Shown: positions 1 to 14,704 of the stretch, in pieces
Position numbering within the stretch: the stretch's first letter is position 1
Layout: each line of letters opens with the position of its first letter
Source of the DNA: Pseudomonas schmalbachii
GTDB lineage: Bacteria > Pseudomonadota > Gammaproteobacteria > Pseudomonadales > Pseudomonadaceae
Direction of reading: 5' to 3'
NCBI RefSeq assembly: GCF_017589465.1
Contig: NZ_JAELYA010000001.1
Location: forward strand, 682,001-746,000
Length of the DNA: 64,000 nt
Notes under the pieces: model-generated
Database searches by the model: none
What the model saw: only the letters and a program-made list of their open reading frames with translations
Told to the model about the DNA's origin: nothing
Program-made: the position numbers and the translations under genes

Positions 1-1269
1 GGTGCCGGTGAATACCCGCTGGTGCACCGTGGTGCCTTGCTGTACCAGTGCCGCCGGCGTTTCCGCCGCGCGGCCGTGGCGGATCAGCTGTTCGCAGATC
101 ACCGGCAGGCCCACCAGCCCCATGTAGAACACCAGGGTCTGTCCCGGCGCGACCAGATCCGCCCAGGGCAGGTCGGAGGTGCCATCCTTCAGGTGCCCGG
201 TCACGAAGCGCACCGACTGCGCATAGTCGCGGTGAGTCAGCGGAATCCCGGCATAAGCCGCGCAACCGCTGGCCGCAGTGATGCCCGGCACCACCTGGAA
301 CGGGATGCCGTTGGCCGCCAGTTCGTCGATTTCCTCGCCGCCACGACCGAAGATGAACGGATCGCCGCCCTTCAGGCGCAGCACGCGCTTGCCCTGGGAA
401 GCCAGCTCCACCAGCAGCCGGTTGATTTCATCCTGCGGCACGGAGTGATCGGCACGGCGCTTGCCGACATACAGGCGGTCGGCATCGCGCCGGCACAGGT
501 CGAGGATCGCCGGCGCCACCAGGCGGTCGTAGAGCACCACGTCGGCCTGCTGCATCAGGCGCAGGGCACGGAAGGTCAGCAGGTCCGGATCGCCCGGCCC
601 AGCGCCGACCAGATAGACCTCGCCACGTGCCTCGGCCTGCCCGGCTTCGAGTTTTTCACTCAGCAGCCGCTCGGCCTCTGCCGGGCGACCGGAAAGCACG
701 CGCTCGGCAATCGGCCCCTGGAATACGTCCTCCCAGAAGATCCGCCGCTGCTGCAATTCGGGCAGACGCTGCTTCACCGCATCGCGGAAGCGACTGGCCA
801 GCCCGGCGAGCTGGCCGTAGGTCGCCGGAATCCAGGTTTCCAGCTTGGCCCGCAGCAGCCGCGCCAGCACCGGCGCATCGCCGCCGCTGGAAACCGCCAC
901 GATCAGCGGGGAACGGTCGACGATGGCCGGGAAGATCACGCTGCATAGCGCCGGAGCGTCGACCACATTGACCGGCACGCCCCGCGCATGGGCATCGCGC
1001 GAAACCCGGGCGTTGAGCGGCTCGTCGTCGGTTGCGGCGATTACCAGCATGCAATCGACCAGATCGCCCTCGGTATAGCCACGCTCGCACAGCTCGCCCT
1101 GCCCCTGCTCCACCAGTTCGCGCAGCTCCGGATGAACCTCCGGAGCGACTACGCGCAGCAGCGCACCGGCGTCGTTGAGCAGGCGCGCCTTGCGCAGTGC
1201 GACCTCGCCGCCGCCGACCAGAAGGGCCCGGCGACCGCGCAGGTTATGGAACAGCGGCAGGTAGTCCAT
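1..1269 (-). CDS. cysG: Siroheme synthase CysG, C-terminus cut by window edge
   Basis: Trifunctional enzyme that makes siroheme from uroporphyrinogen III (SAM-dependent bis-methylation, NAD-dependent dehydrogenation, ferrochelation) for sulfite and nitrite reductases. The visible 423 codons start [13 protein letters not shown]. The N-terminal CysG-A half has an NAD-binding [10 protein letters not shown] segment and a VNVVDAP segment. The methyltransferase half opens with [15 protein letters not shown] near residue 217 and includes [15 protein letters not shown]. The family is about 460 residues, so roughly 40 C-terminal residues lie outside the window. The ATG is 1 nt after the serS stop, so the two are probably co-transcribed. 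The gene is last in the ftsK-lolA-rarA-serS-cysG run. Confidence 0.95.
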   Translation of the reverse strand, partial: MDYLPLFHNLRGRRALLVGGGEVALRKARLLNDAGALLRVVAPEVHPELRELVEQGQGELCERGYTEGDLVDCMLVIAATDDEPLNARVSRDAHARGVPVNVVDAPALCSVIFPAIVDRSPLIVAVSSGGDAPVLARLLRAKLETWIPATYGQLAGLASRFRDAVKQRLPELQQRRIFWEDVFQGPIAERVLSGRPAEAERLLSEKLEAGQAEARGEVYLVGAGPGDPDLLTFRALRLMQQADVVLYDRLVAPAILDLCRRDADRLYVGKRRADHSVPQDEINRLLVELASQGKRVLRLKGGDPFIFGRGGEEIDELAANGIPFQVVPGITAASGCAAYAGIPLTHRDYAQSVRFVTGHLKDGTSDLPWADLVAPGQTLVFYMGLVGLPVICEQLIRHGRAAETPAALVQQGTTVHQRVFTGT

Positions 1270-1270
1270 C

Positions 1271-2689
<1,419 letters not shown>

Positions 2690-2735
2690 TTACCACCACA
2701 GAATGGCCGATGCGCGACGAATCATGGACAGGCGA

Positions 2736-4061
2736 TCAGCGTTTTCTGCGTTTTCGGGGGCTGGCACGATCCAGGGCAGCGAGGTGCCTGAGCTTTTCGC
2801 CGATCTTCAACTCCAGGCCACGCGGTACCGGCTGGTAGTACTGGCGCGGCTCCAAAGCCTCGGGGAAATAGTCCTCTCCCGCGGCGTAGGCATCCGGCTC
2901 GTCATGGGCGTAGCGGTATTCCTCGCCGTAGCCGAGATTCTTCATCAGCTTGGTCGGCGCGTTGCGCAGGTGCAGCGGCACTTCCAGCGAACCGTTTTCC
3001 GCGGCATCGCGCATCGCCGCCTTGAAACCCATGTAGACGGCGTTGCTCTTCGGCGCACAGGCGAGGTAGACGATGGCCTGGGCCACCGCCAGCTCGCCTT
3101 CCGGACTGCCCAGCCGCTCCTGCACGTCCCACGCCGAGAGGCACAGGGTCAGGGCGCGCGGGTCGGCGTTGCCGATGTCCTCGCTGGCCATGCGCACCAC
3201 GCGGCGGGCGATGTACAGCGGGTCGCAGCCGCCGTCGAGCATGCGCGCGAACCAGTAGAGCGCGCCGTCCGGGTTGGAGCCACGCACCGACTTGTGCAGG
3301 GCGCTTATCTGGTCGTAGAAGGCCTCGCCGCCCTTGTCGAAACGCCGGCGGCTGTCGCCCAGCAGGTTCTGCAGCAGCTCGGGACTGATCGCCGTGCCGT
3401 CCTCGGCGAGGTCGGCGGCATTCTCCAGCAGGTTGAGCAGGCGCCGGCCATCGCCGTCGGCGGCGGCCAGGAGAATCCGGAAGCTTTCTTCCGGCAGGCT
3501 CAGCTTGCGTTTGCCGAGCCCCTTGTCCTCGTTCAATGCGCGCTGGACCAGCTTGCGCAGCGCCTCTTCGTCCAGGCTCTTCAGCACATAGACGCGGGCC
3601 CGCGAGAGCAGCGCATTGTTCAGCTCGAAGGAGGGGTTCTCGGTGGTGGCGCCGATGAAGATCAGCGTGCCGTCTTCCACATAGGGAAGGAAGGCGTCCT
3701 GCTGGCTCTTGTTGAAGCGGTGCACTTCATCGACGAACAGGATGGTGCGGCGACCGTACTGGGCAGCGTGCTGCTTGGCCACCTCGACGGCCTGGCGGAT
3801 TTCCTTGACCCCGGAAAGCACCGCGGAAATGGTCTCGAAGTGCGCATCCGAGACCTTCGCCAGCAGGCGCGCCAGGGTGGTCTTGCCGACGCCCGGCGGT
3901 CCCCAGAAGATCATCGAGTGCAGCGCGCCCTGCTCCAGCGCCTCGCGCAGCGGCTTGCCGCGGGCCAGCAGGTGCTCCTGGCCGACGTACTCGTCCAGGT
4001 TGGCCGGGCGCAGGCGCGCGGCCAGGGGCTGGGCTACGGGTTCGGAGCTGAACAGGTCCAC
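2736..4061 (-). CDS. rarA: Replication-associated recombination protein A (RarA/MgsA), AAA+ ATPase
   Basis: Clamp-loader-like ATPase that acts at stalled replication forks. The 441-residue protein has Walker [10 protein letters not shown] near residue 55, Walker [15 protein letters not shown], sensor 1 [13 protein letters not shown] and the family's C-terminal tetramerisation region ending in basic residues (PRKRRKR). The first codon is GTG (giving [14 protein letters not shown]), 22 nt after the lolA stop. A GTAGGT sequence upstream is a weak Shine-Dalgarno candidate. The ftsK-lolA-rarA-serS order is conserved in Pseudomonas. Confidence 0.95.
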   Translation of the reverse strand: MDLFSSEPVAQPLAARLRPANLDEYVGQEHLLARGKPLREALEQGALHSMIFWGPPGVGKTTLARLLAKVSDAHFETISAVLSGVKEIRQAVEVAKQHAAQYGRRTILFVDEVHRFNKSQQDAFLPYVEDGTLIFIGATTENPSFELNNALLSRARVYVLKSLDEEALRKLVQRALNEDKGLGKRKLSLPEESFRILLAAADGDGRRLLNLLENAADLAEDGTAISPELLQNLLGDSRRRFDKGGEAFYDQISALHKSVRGSNPDGALYWFARMLDGGCDPLYIARRVVRMASEDIGNADPRALTLCLSAWDVQERLGSPEGELAVAQAIVYLACAPKSNAVYMGFKAAMRDAAENGSLEVPLHLRNAPTKLMKNLGYGEEYRYAHDEPDAYAAGEDYFPEALEPRQYYQPVPRGLELKIGEKLRHLAALDRASPRKRRKR

Positions 4062-4083
4062 ATCAGTACCTACAGACAGCCCG

Positions 4084-4710
4084 TCATTCCTGGATGACGT
4101 CGACGCCCTTCGGCACTTCGAAGACGAACTGGTTGGCGTCGATCGCCTGGTTCATCTTCACGTCGAAGAACAGGATATTGGTGCGCTGGCCGACGCTGTC
4201 GATCAGCTGCATGTCGTTGATCACGCCGTTGCGGAAGGAAATCCGCAGGTTGTCGAACAGGGTGTCCTTGTCCTTCGGCTTGAGGATGAAGTCCACCACG
4301 TTGCCGCCTTCCTTGCGGGTGATATCGAAGCTTTCGTGGATTTTCGAGGTATCGCCGGAAAGCAGCAGCGCCGGAGTCTGGGTCAGGCGCTGGTCGAGTT
4401 TCTGGATGGTCACCTGCTCCAGGTCCGGGTCGAACAGCCAGACCTTCTCGCCATTGGAGATCAGCAGTTGCTCCTGCGGTGCATCGGTGTGCCAGCGGAA
4501 CAGGCCGGGGCGCTTCAGGCTGAGCTGGCCGGCGGTTTCCTGCAGGCGGGTGCCGCTGCCGTCCAGGGTCAGCTGGGAGAAGCGTGCGGTCATGGTCTGG
4601 GCCTTGCTCAGCAGTTCGCTCAGGCGCTGCGCGGCAACGGCATCGTCGGCGTGGGCCTGTACGCCAGCAAAGGTGAGGGCGGCAATCAGCAGCATGCGGA
4701 TCAGTCGCAT
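4084..4710 (-). CDS. lolA: Outer-membrane lipoprotein carrier protein LolA
   Basis: Periplasmic chaperone that takes lipoproteins from the LolCDE transporter and passes them to LolB in the outer membrane. The 208-residue precursor has a clear Sec signal peptide ([19 protein letters not shown], cleavage likely after AHA). The mature protein carries the LolA-fold segments [14 protein letters not shown] and [17 protein letters not shown]. It sits 17 nt after ftsK and 22 nt before rarA on the same strand, which suggests co-transcription. Confidence 0.96.
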   Translation of the reverse strand: MRLIRMLLIAALTFAGVQAHADDAVAAQRLSELLSKAQTMTARFSQLTLDGSGTRLQETAGQLSLKRPGLFRWHTDAPQEQLLISNGEKVWLFDPDLEQVTIQKLDQRLTQTPALLLSGDTSKIHESFDITRKEGGNVVDFILKPKDKDTLFDNLRISFRNGVINDMQLIDSVGQRTNILFFDVKMNQAIDANQFVFEVPKGVDVIQE

Positions 4711-4727
4711 GGATTTCCTCGAATGAT

Positions 4728-7190
4728 TCAGTCGCGGATAGGAGCAGGCGCGATGACCTCGCGCGAGCCATTGGTGTTCATCGCCGTGACCACGCCGGCC
4801 ATTTCCATGGCCTCGATCATCCGAGCGGCACGGTTGTAGCCGATCTTCAGTTTGCGCTGGACTGCGGAGATGGATGCACGCCGGCTTTCGGTGACGAAGC
4901 GCACGGCTTCATCGTAAAGCGGATCGTCCTCGCTGCCCTCGCCGCCTTCGCCACCACCCTCGAAGCTGCCACCACCGCCACCGCCTTCATCGGCGCCAGC
5001 CAGGATATCTTCGATGTAGTTCGGCGCGCCGCGCAGTTTCCATGCCTCGACCACGCGATGCACCTCGTCGTCGGAGACGAAGGCGCCATGCACGCGAATC
5101 GGCAGACCGGTGCCCGGCGGCAGGTAGAGCATGTCGCCGTGGCCCAGAAGCTGCTCGGCGCCACCCTGGTCGAGGATGGTGCGCGAGTCGATCTTGCTGG
5201 AGACCTGGAAGGCGATACGGGTCGGGATGTTGGCCTTGATCAGACCGGTGATCACGTCGACCGAGGGACGCTGGGTCGCGAGGATCAGGTGGATGCCTGC
5301 CGCCCGCGCCTTCTGCGCGATACGGGCGATCAGTTCTTCGACCTTCTTGCCGACGATCATCATCATGTCGGCGAATTCGTCGACCACTACTACGATGGTC
5401 GGCAGGGTCTTCAGCAGCGGAGCCTCGTCTTCCATGCTCTCGCGGCGGTACAGCGGGTCGGTCAGCGGCGTGCCGGCCTCTTCGGCATCCTTTACCTTGC
5501 GGTTGAAGCCGGCGAGGTTGCGCACGCCCATGGCGGCCATCAGCTTGTAGCGCCGCTCCATCTCGGCGACGCTCCAGCGCAGCGCGTTGGCCGCTTCCTT
5601 CATGTCGGTGACCACCGGGCAAAGCAGGTGCGGGATGCCCTCGTAGATCGACAGTTCGAGCATTTTCGGGTCGATCATGATCAGACGCGCCTCTTCCGGC
5701 GTCGACTTGAACAGGATCGACAGGAGCATGGCGTTCACCCCCACCGACTTACCGGAACCGGTGGTACCAGCCACCAACAGGTGCGGCATCTTCGCCAGGT
5801 CGGTGATGATCGGCCGACCGCCGATATCATGGCCAAGCGCCAGCGGCACGGTGGATTTGTGCTCGTCGTACTCCGGAGTCATCAGCACTTCGGAGAAGCG
5901 CACCATCTGCCGGTCTTCGTTGGGAATCTCGATGCCAACGGTGGTCTTGCCAGGGATCACCTCGACCACCCGCACGCTGATCACCGCCAGCGAACGTGCC
6001 AGGTCCTTGGCCAGGTTGGAGATGCGACTGACCTTCACGCCGGCCGCCGGCTGGATCTCGAAGCGGGTGATCACCGGGCCCGGATGCACGGACTCGACCA
6101 CCACCTCGACGCCGAATTCCTTGAGCTTGATTTCCAGCAGGCGCGACATCGCCTCCAGAGACTCGGGCGAATAACTCTTCTGCTTCTGCTCGGCCGGGTC
6201 GAGGATCGAAAGCGGCGGCAGGGTGCCCTCCACGGCGCTGTCGACGAACAGCGGCGTCTGCTTTTCCTTCTGCACGCGCTTGCTCGCTTCCACCGGCTTG
6301 GGCGGTGCGGGCGGGTCGATCTTCGGCGCCGGGCGGCTCTCACGCTCCTGCACGCTCTTGACCAGCGACTCCTCGCGCTCGATCAGACGTTCCTTGACCT
6401 TGGCCTGCTCGCGACGGTCGGCGACTACCGGCGCCACGACCTCGGCGACCCGCTCGTCCACTTCGCGGAGTTGCGCCATCAGTTGCTTGCGCTCGCTGCG
6501 CGCGCTCCACCAGCGGTTGAAGACGTTCTGGATCAGTTCGAACAGATCGAGGGTGATCTTGCCGGTCATGTCCATGACCTTGAACCAGGACAGATCGGCG
6601 AATACGGTCAGACCGAAGAGGAACAGGGAGAGGAGCAACAGGGTGCTGCCCTGTACGTTCAGCGCGTTGACCGCCAGTTGGCCGAGGCTCTCGCCCAGGG
6701 CGCCGCCCGCCGAGGCCGGTATGTGCCCGCCGGTGGTGTGGAAATGAATGAAGGCCAGCGCAGAGCCGCCAAGAATCAGGAACACCAGGCCGATCAGCCG
6801 CCAGGAGAACAGCCAGCCGCTCCACTCCCAGGGTAGGTGACGCTTGCGAAACACCTGCCAGGTCTTGACCGCCAGCAGCAACGGGAAGATGTAGGCGAAG
6901 TAGCCAAGCACCATGAACAGGATGTCAGCGAACATCGCCCCCAGGCGACCAGCGGCGTTCTGCACCTGCACCACATGGCTGGAGTGGCTCCAGCCCGGAT
7001 CCGCCGGGTCATAGGTGAGCAGCGCCATCCACAGATAGAGGCATAGCGCGCCCAGCGCGATCAAAGCCCCTTCCTTCAGGCGATAATGCAATTGCTGACG
7101 CCATGCGGCGGCGTGGCTTGCTGTGGTCGTGTCCTTCAAAACGCGTCTTTTCCTGCGCCCTGGGCGCTTCCGAGAATCTTTGAGCGTCAA
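4728..7190 (-). CDS. ftsK: DNA translocase FtsK
   Basis: Septal DNA pump that clears the terminus region and activates XerCD at dif. The 820-residue protein has four N-terminal membrane segments (about residues 38-190), a charged and proline-containing linker (about 225-330), a RecA-like motor with Walker [10 protein letters not shown] near residue 475 and Walker [13 protein letters not shown], and a winged-helix gamma domain at the C-terminus ([20 protein letters not shown]) that reads KOPS sites. The first ATG gives a very basic N-terminus ([13 protein letters not shown]). An in-frame TTG about 17 codons later ([13 protein letters not shown]) would also be compatible with the family. Confidence 0.96.
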   Translation of the reverse strand: MTLKDSRKRPGRRKRRVLKDTTTASHAAAWRQQLHYRLKEGALIALGALCLYLWMALLTYDPADPGWSHSSHVVQVQNAAGRLGAMFADILFMVLGYFAYIFPLLLAVKTWQVFRKRHLPWEWSGWLFSWRLIGLVFLILGGSALAFIHFHTTGGHIPASAGGALGESLGQLAVNALNVQGSTLLLLSLFLFGLTVFADLSWFKVMDMTGKITLDLFELIQNVFNRWWSARSERKQLMAQLREVDERVAEVVAPVVADRREQAKVKERLIEREESLVKSVQERESRPAPKIDPPAPPKPVEASKRVQKEKQTPLFVDSAVEGTLPPLSILDPAEQKQKSYSPESLEAMSRLLEIKLKEFGVEVVVESVHPGPVITRFEIQPAAGVKVSRISNLAKDLARSLAVISVRVVEVIPGKTTVGIEIPNEDRQMVRFSEVLMTPEYDEHKSTVPLALGHDIGGRPIITDLAKMPHLLVAGTTGSGKSVGVNAMLLSILFKSTPEEARLIMIDPKMLELSIYEGIPHLLCPVVTDMKEAANALRWSVAEMERRYKLMAAMGVRNLAGFNRKVKDAEEAGTPLTDPLYRRESMEDEAPLLKTLPTIVVVVDEFADMMMIVGKKVEELIARIAQKARAAGIHLILATQRPSVDVITGLIKANIPTRIAFQVSSKIDSRTILDQGGAEQLLGHGDMLYLPPGTGLPIRVHGAFVSDDEVHRVVEAWKLRGAPNYIEDILAGADEGGGGGGSFEGGGEGGEGSEDDPLYDEAVRFVTESRRASISAVQRKLKIGYNRAARMIEAMEMAGVVTAMNTNGSREVIAPAPIRD

Positions 7191-7282
7191 AACGGGCCTA
7201 TTGTACGGCTTTGGTCGGCCGATGCCAGCGAAGCCGGGACAGCCCGGCGGCGCTTTTGCCGGCGTTTCCCGGTTCGGTGTAG

Positions 7283-8308
<1,026 letters not shown>

Positions 8309-8320
8309 CCGGCCAGATCA

Positions 8321-8334
8321 GGGGAGGCCTCCCC
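8321..8334. other. Perfect 14-bp palindrome between trxB and aat
   Basis: GGGGAGGCCTCCCC begins 13 nt after the trxB stop and ends 14 nt before the aat ATG. It has no T-run. It overlaps the space where the aat ribosome binding site should be and might affect aat translation. Confidence 0.4.
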
Positions 8335-8347
8335 TCCCCTGCTCACC

Positions 8348-9052
8348 ATGCTGACCTGGCTGTCGCGCAGCAACTTCGACTTCCCTCCTCTGGAAACGGC
8401 CCTGCACGAGCCCAACGGCCTCCTCGCGGCCGGCGGCGACCTCAACCCGCAGCGCCTGATCCGGGCCTATCGCCATGGCTGCTTCCCCTGGTATCAGGAG
8501 GGACAGCCGCTGCTCTGGTGGTCTCCCGATCCGCGCACGGTGCTATTCCCGGCGGAACTGCATGTTTCCCGCAGCCTTGCAAAATGCCTGCGCCAGCAGC
8601 GCTTCCGCGTCACCATCGACCAGGCCTTCGAAGAGGTCATCCGCGCATGCGCCGCCCCGCGCGACTACGCCGATGGCACCTGGATCACCAGCGCCATGCA
8701 GAAGGCTTATATAGAGCTCCACCGCAAGGGCATCGCCCATTCGGTCGAAGCCTGGGCGGACGGCCAACTGGTCGGCGGCCTCTACGGGCTCGCCATGGGC
8801 CGGCTATTCTTCGGCGAATCGATGTTCAGCCGGGCGGACAACGCCTCGAAAGTCGCGTTCGTCACCCTGGCGCAGAAACTTGGCCACGCGGGTTTCGCCC
8901 TGATCGATTGCCAGATGCCGACGCAACACCTGCACAGCCTGGGCGCGCGCGCCATTCCCCGCAGCGAATTCGCCAATTATCTGCGCCTCTATCTCGATCA
9001 ACAGCCAGCGCTCGACTGGCGTTCGCAAGCGGACTTGCCCGGCCTGGCATAA
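8348..9052 (+). CDS. aat: Leucyl/phenylalanyl-tRNA-protein transferase
   Basis: N-degron enzyme that adds Leu or Phe from aminoacyl-tRNA to proteins with N-terminal Arg or Lys, marking them for ClpS/ClpAP. The 234-residue length is typical. Family segments seen include [58 protein letters not shown] and [16 protein letters not shown]. It lies 32 nt before bpt on the same strand. The proximity of clpA and clpS on the other strand puts the tagging and degradation parts of the pathway together. Confidence 0.97.
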   Translation: MLTWLSRSNFDFPPLETALHEPNGLLAAGGDLNPQRLIRAYRHGCFPWYQEGQPLLWWSPDPRTVLFPAELHVSRSLAKCLRQQRFRVTIDQAFEEVIRACAAPRDYADGTWITSAMQKAYIELHRKGIAHSVEAWADGQLVGGLYGLAMGRLFFGESMFSRADNASKVAFVTLAQKLGHAGFALIDCQMPTQHLHSLGARAIPRSEFANYLRLYLDQQPALDWRSQADLPGLA

Positions 9053-9084
9053 ACTTGCCAAAGGGTTTCCGCGGGGGTTGAAAC

Positions 9085-9792
9085 ATGACCGAACTGGCCC
9101 GCCTCAAGTTCTACGCCACGCAACCGCATCCATGCAGCTACTTGCCCGAGGAACAGGCCACCACGCTGTTCCTCGATCCGAGCCAGCCCATGGACGCCCA
9201 GCTTTACGCCTCGCTTTCCGAGGTCGGCTTCCGGCGTAGCGGCGAACACCTCTACCGCCCCCATTGCCAGCACTGTACCGCCTGCATTCCCGCGCGCATT
9301 CCGGTTGCGCCGTTCCAGGCCAATCGCCAGCAGAAGCGCATCATCAAGCGCAACTGCGATCTCGAAGTGTTCAAACGGCGCCCCTCCTTCACCGAGGAGT
9401 ACTACGCGCTGTACATGCGCTACATCGAACAGCGCCACGCCGATGGCGACATGTACCCACCAAGCCGCGACCAGTTCACCACCTTCCTGGTCCGTGACCT
9501 GCCGTTCAGCCGCTTCTACGAATTCCGCCTGCATGGCCGGCTGCTCGCGGTGGCGGTGACCGATGTGCTGCCGAACGGTCTGTCGGCTGTATATACCTTC
9601 TACGATCCGGACGAGGAGCGCCGCAGCCTGGGCCGCTACGCCATCCTCTGGCAGATCGGCGAAACCGCACGCCTGGGCCTGCATGCGGTCTACCTGGGGT
9701 ACTGGATCAAGAATTGCCGAAAGATGAACTACAAGACCCAGTACCGGCCGATCGAACTGTTCGTGAACCAGCGCTGGGTCGTACTTAGCTGA
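9085..9792 (+). CDS. bpt: Aspartate/glutamate leucyltransferase (Bpt/Ate1-like)
   Basis: Second N-degron transferase: it attaches Leu to N-terminal Asp or Glu, feeding the ClpS pathway. The 235-residue protein has the ATE1-type N-terminal cysteine cluster ([18 protein letters not shown], then [15 protein letters not shown]) and the C-terminal N-acetyltransferase-like fold ([20 protein letters not shown] and [19 protein letters not shown]). It is tandem with aat. A GGGGGTTG stretch precedes the ATG. Confidence 0.96.
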   Translation: MTELARLKFYATQPHPCSYLPEEQATTLFLDPSQPMDAQLYASLSEVGFRRSGEHLYRPHCQHCTACIPARIPVAPFQANRQQKRIIKRNCDLEVFKRRPSFTEEYYALYMRYIEQRHADGDMYPPSRDQFTTFLVRDLPFSRFYEFRLHGRLLAVAVTDVLPNGLSAVYTFYDPDEERRSLGRYAILWQIGETARLGLHAVYLGYWIKNCRKMNYKTQYRPIELFVNQRWVVLS

Positions 9793-9897
9793 CAAACTTC
9801 CGGGCCCCGTGGCGCTACGCGCGTTTTTCAGGCACAATGCTCGCCTTTTTTAAGGGCCCACGTCAGGGCCACCCATAGATACCGAGGGCTCTACTGC

Positions 9898-10116
9898 ATG
9901 TCGAAAGAAGACAGCTTCGAAATGGAAGGCACTGTCATCGACACCCTGCCCAACACCATGTTTCGCGTGGAGTTGGAGAACGGGCACGTCGTTACCGCGC
10001 ACATCTCCGGTAAGATGCGCAAGAACTACATCCGCATTCTGACCGGCGACAAGGTTCGCGTTGAACTGACGCCCTACGACCTGAGCAAGGGTCGCATCAC
10101 CTATCGCGCTCGCTGA
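9898..10116 (+). CDS. infA: Translation initiation factor IF-1
   Basis: Small OB-fold factor that binds the ribosomal A site during initiation. All 72 residues match the family from [20 protein letters not shown] to the C-terminal [11 protein letters not shown]. It follows bpt by 105 nt and ends 46 nt before a strong bidirectional hairpin terminator. Its placement beside the aat/bpt/clpA/clpS set is conserved in many proteobacteria. Confidence 0.98.
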   Translation: MSKEDSFEMEGTVIDTLPNTMFRVELENGHVVTAHISGKMRKNYIRILTGDKVRVELTPYDLSKGRITYRAR

Positions 10117-10162
10117 CATCCGTCGGCAAGCCTGGACGCCGCGAAGCGATCCAGACGGATAG

Positions 10163-10191
10163 AAAAACGCCCGGCATTGCCGGGCGTTTTT
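10163..10191. terminator. Bidirectional terminator between infA and clpA
   Basis: A 13-bp perfect stem (AAAAACGCCCGGC / GCCGGGCGTTTTT) with a 3-nt ATT loop. It has T-runs on both strands and serves the converging infA and clpA genes. Confidence 0.93.
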
Positions 10192-10207
10192 GTTTCTGCA
10201 GCGAATA

Positions 10208-12478
10208 TCAGGCCGGCTCGGCAACCGTCTCGAACTCGAACGCCAGCTCGCCATCCTTCAGATCGACATGGGCAATCCCGCCATGCTCGGCCAGCTCGCC
10301 GAACAGGATCTCCTCGGCCAGCGGCCGCTTGATCTTGTCCTGAATCAGCCGCGCCATCGGCCGCGCACCCATCTGCGGATCGTAGCCCTTCTCCGCCAAC
10401 CAGCCGCGCGCGTCATCGCTGACTTCCAGCTGGACATGCTTATCCTCCAGCTGCGCCTGCAGTTCGACGAGGAACTTGTCGACCACCGACTTGATCGTCT
10501 CGTGGCTCAGGCGGCCGAACTGGATGATGGTATCCAGGCGGTTGCGGAACTCCGGAGTGAAGCTCTTCTTGATCACTTCCATGGCATCGCTGGTGTGGTC
10601 CTGCAGCGTGAAGCCGATGGAGGCTCGCGCCGCGGTTTCCGCACCGGCGTTGGTGGTCATGATCAGGATGATGTTGCGGAAGTCCGCCTTGCGTCCGTTG
10701 TTGTCGGTCAGAGTGCCGTGGTCCATCACCTGCAGCAGCAGGTTGAAGACTTCCGGGTGCGCCTTCTCGATCTCGTCGAGCAGCAGCACGCAATGCGGGG
10801 TCTTGGTGATGGCTTCGGTGAGCAGCCCGCCCTGGTCGAAGCCGACGTAGCCCGGAGGCGCACCGATCAGCCGCGATACGGTATGCCGCTCCATGTACTC
10901 GGACATGTCGAAGCGCACCAGTTCGACGCCCAGCGCCTTGGCCAGTTGCCGCGCCACCTCCGTCTTGCCGACACCGGTGGGACCGGCGAAGAGGAAGGAG
11001 CCGACCGGCTTGTCCGGCGACTTCAACCCGGCACGGGACAGCTTGATCGCCGTCGATAGCGACTCGATGGCATCGCCCTGGCCGAACACGGTCAGCTTGA
11101 GGTCGCGTTCGAGATTGCGCAGCAGTTCTTTATCCGAGGTACTCACGTGTTTCGGCGGAATGCGCGCGATCTTCGCGACGATGTCCTCGACCTGCGCCAC
11201 TTCGATGCGCTTCACGCGCTTCTCTTCCGGCTGCAGGCGCTGGTAGGCACCTGCCTCGTCGATCACATCGATGGCCTTGTCCGGCATATGCCGGTCATTG
11301 ATGTAGCGCGCCGCCAGTTCGGCCGCTGCGCGCAGGGCCTCATCGCTGTACTCGATATGGTGGTGCTGCTCGAAGCGCGCCTTCAGGCCCCTGAGGATAC
11401 CGACGGTGTCCTCTACCGACGGCTCGGTGACATCGACCTTCTGGAAGCGCCGCGCCAGAGCACGGTCCTTCTCGAAGATGCCGCGGAATTCCTGGAAGGT
11501 GGTCGAGCCGATGCAGCGGATCTCGCCGGACGACAGCAGCGGCTTGAGCAGGTTGGACGCATCCATCACCCCGCCGGACGCCGCGCCGGCACCGATGATG
11601 GTGTGGATCTCGTCGATGAACAGCACCGCATGCGGGCGCTTGCGCAGCTCGTTGAGCAGCGCCTTGAAGCGCTTCTCGAAGTCGCCGCGATACTTGGTGC
11701 CCGCCAGCAGGGCGCCGAGGTCCAGGGAATAGACCACGCTGTCGGCCAGCAGGTCGGGAACCTGACCGTCGACGATGCGCTTGGCCAGCCCCTCGGCAAT
11801 CGCCGTCTTGCCGACACCTGCCTCGCCGACCAGCAAGGGGTTGTTCTTGCGCCGACGCGCGAGAATCTGCGCCACCCGCTCGACTTCCGGCTCGCGTCCG
11901 ACCAGCGGATCGATCCGCCCCTGGCGCGACAGCTCGTTGAGGTTGCTGGCATAGGCATCCAGCGGATGGCTGGAGGTGGAGGACTCACCGCCCTCCTCAT
12001 CCTGCATGTCCTGCTCGCTATCCTGATGCTCGGCATGGCCCGGCACCTTGGAGATGCCGTGGGCGATGTAATTGACCACATCTATACGGGCGACGCTCTG
12101 CTGCTTGAGCAGGAACACCGCCTGGCTTTCCTGTTCGCTGAAAATCGCCACCAGCACGTTCGCGCCAGTCACCTCGCGCTTGCCGGAGCTCTGCACATGG
12201 AATACCGCGCGCTGGAGAACGCGCTGGAAGCCCAGGGTCGGCTGGGTCTCGCGATCCTCGTCATGCTGCGGAATCAATGGCGTGGTGGAGTCGATGAACT
12301 CCTGCAGGTCACGCCGCAGCTTGTCCAGGTTCGCCCCGCATGCACGCAGCACGGTCGCCGCAGCCTCATTATCCAGCAGTGCCAGCAGCAGGTGCTCGAC
12401 GGTCATGAATTCATGCCGCTTGGCCCGCGCCTCCTTGAAGGCGAGGTTGAGGGTGACTTCGAGCTCTCGGTTCAACAT
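10208..12478 (-). CDS. clpA: ATP-dependent Clp protease ATP-binding subunit ClpA
   Basis: Unfoldase partner of ClpP. The 756-residue protein has an N-terminal Clp-N double repeat (about 1-145, [19 protein letters not shown]), a first AAA+ module with [10 protein letters not shown] near residue 220, a second with [10 protein letters not shown] near residue 500, and an IGF loop (ASIGFTLQD, near 622) in the position that docks on ClpP. Acidic linker residues follow the N-domain (EDEEGG-like stretch near 165). It lies 28 nt after clpS, its N-degron adaptor, and the two are probably one transcript. Confidence 0.97.
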   Translation of the reverse strand: MLNRELEVTLNLAFKEARAKRHEFMTVEHLLLALLDNEAAATVLRACGANLDKLRRDLQEFIDSTTPLIPQHDEDRETQPTLGFQRVLQRAVFHVQSSGKREVTGANVLVAIFSEQESQAVFLLKQQSVARIDVVNYIAHGISKVPGHAEHQDSEQDMQDEEGGESSTSSHPLDAYASNLNELSRQGRIDPLVGREPEVERVAQILARRRKNNPLLVGEAGVGKTAIAEGLAKRIVDGQVPDLLADSVVYSLDLGALLAGTKYRGDFEKRFKALLNELRKRPHAVLFIDEIHTIIGAGAASGGVMDASNLLKPLLSSGEIRCIGSTTFQEFRGIFEKDRALARRFQKVDVTEPSVEDTVGILRGLKARFEQHHHIEYSDEALRAAAELAARYINDRHMPDKAIDVIDEAGAYQRLQPEEKRVKRIEVAQVEDIVAKIARIPPKHVSTSDKELLRNLERDLKLTVFGQGDAIESLSTAIKLSRAGLKSPDKPVGSFLFAGPTGVGKTEVARQLAKALGVELVRFDMSEYMERHTVSRLIGAPPGYVGFDQGGLLTEAITKTPHCVLLLDEIEKAHPEVFNLLLQVMDHGTLTDNNGRKADFRNIILIMTTNAGAETAARASIGFTLQDHTSDAMEVIKKSFTPEFRNRLDTIIQFGRLSHETIKSVVDKFLVELQAQLEDKHVQLEVSDDARGWLAEKGYDPQMGARPMARLIQDKIKRPLAEEILFGELAEHGGIAHVDLKDGELAFEFETVAEPA

Positions 12479-12506
12479 GACTTCACCTCTCTCCCAAACA
12501 TCCGCA

Positions 12507-12869
12507 TCAACCTTCTTTCTCTATTTCGCACAACAATGGATGCTGGCTCTCCCTCGCATACTGATTAACCTGCATGGCCTTGGTTTCGGCTATATCGCGG
12601 GTAAATACCCCGCAAACTGCCTTCCCTTGAGTATGCACTGTCAACATGATCTTGGTGGCCTGCTCGCGGTTCATGTTGAAGTACAGCTCAAGCACCTCCA
12701 CCACGAAATCCATCGGCGTGTAGTCATCGTTGAACATGATGACCCTGTACATTGGTGGCGGTTTCAGAGCCGGCTTGGCTTCCTCGACCGCAAGCCCCGT
12801 CCCCTCTTCCTCTGAAGGATCGGGGCGGTCTTGATTGAATGTTAGTCGAATCTGGCTACTTGCATGCAT
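12507..12869 (-). CDS. clpS: ClpS, N-degron adaptor of ClpAP
   Basis: Adaptor that binds N-terminal Leu, Phe, Tyr and Trp and hands the substrates to ClpA. The 120-residue protein has a disordered N-terminus (about 1-36) and the core [20 protein letters not shown], where the [10 protein letters not shown] stretch lines the N-degron pocket. It also has the conserved [19 protein letters not shown]. It is upstream of and co-directional with clpA. Confidence 0.97.
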   Translation of the reverse strand: MHASSQIRLTFNQDRPDPSEEEGTGLAVEEAKPALKPPPMYRVIMFNDDYTPMDFVVEVLELYFNMNREQATKIMLTVHTQGKAVCGVFTRDIAETKAMQVNQYARESQHPLLCEIEKEG

Positions 12870-12953
12870 GCTGGAATGAAAGCTTTGCGACTTGAGGGAT
12901 ATAAAGGCATAACAGGAGTTTGTATCGAAACCTGAAGCCCTGACGGCGCCGCC

Positions 12954-12981
12954 TTGACTAACGGCAAAAGGGTGTTACAAA
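12954..12981 (+). promoter_or_regulatory. Candidate sigma-70 promoter of cspD
   Basis: TTGACT and TACAAA hexamers are separated by 16 nt, about 120 nt upstream of the cspD start in the clpS/cspD divergent region. Five of six -35 bases and four of six -10 bases match the consensus. The assignment is by sequence only. Confidence 0.4.
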
Positions 12982-13101
12982 CAAAGAATACCCACTTGGG
13001 AGTGGTATCAGGAGTTCCGAAACCCAGTCTTTTCCAAGGCTGCAGCGGAATCGTAGTGGATGATACTCCAGCGATGGAGTCCTTTGCAGAGGGAGATCAG
13101 C

Positions 13102-13377
13102 ATGCTCAGCGGTAAGGTCAAGTGGTTCAACAACGCCAAGGGCTATGGATTCATCCTGGCTGACGGCCGAGATGAGGACCTATTCGCCCATTATTCGGCA
13201 ATCCAGATGGATGGTTACAAGACCCTCAAGGCAGGCCAACCCGTCAGCTTCGAGATCCTGCAAGGGCCGAAGGGGTTACATGCCGTCAACATTCAGCCCG
13301 TCACCGCCAACGCCTCCAGCGCTCCCTCCCAGGCGAGCCTCAGCGAAGCAACGCAGACAGCCACCACGGAAGCCTGA
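13102..13377 (+). CDS. cspD: Cold-shock-domain protein CspD
   Basis: Single-stranded nucleic-acid-binding protein of the cold-shock family; CspD members inhibit replication in stationary phase. The 91-residue protein starts [20 protein letters not shown], with RNP1-type KGYGFI and an RNP2-type LFAHYSAI, and has an Ala/Ser/Thr-rich tail. The frame is open further upstream, but this ATG has a GGGAGAT Shine-Dalgarno sequence 8-10 nt before it and matches the family N-terminus. It is divergent from clpS, the usual neighbour of cspD. Confidence 0.95.
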   Translation: MLSGKVKWFNNAKGYGFILADGRDEDLFAHYSAIQMDGYKTLKAGQPVSFEILQGPKGLHAVNIQPVTANASSAPSQASLSEATQTATTEA

Positions 13378-13399
13378 GCCCCCAACCATAGACAGTAAA

Positions 13400-13432
13400 G
13401 AGAAAGGCCGGTAATCGATACCGGCCTTTCTC
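13400..13432. terminator. Bidirectional terminator between cspD and icd
   Basis: A perfect 14-bp stem (GAGAAAGGCCGGTA / TACCGGCCTTTCTC) with a 5-nt loop between the converging cspD and icd genes. Confidence 0.85.
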
Positions 13433-13447
13433 ATTCCACACGCCGCG

Positions 13448-14704
<1,257 letters not shown>

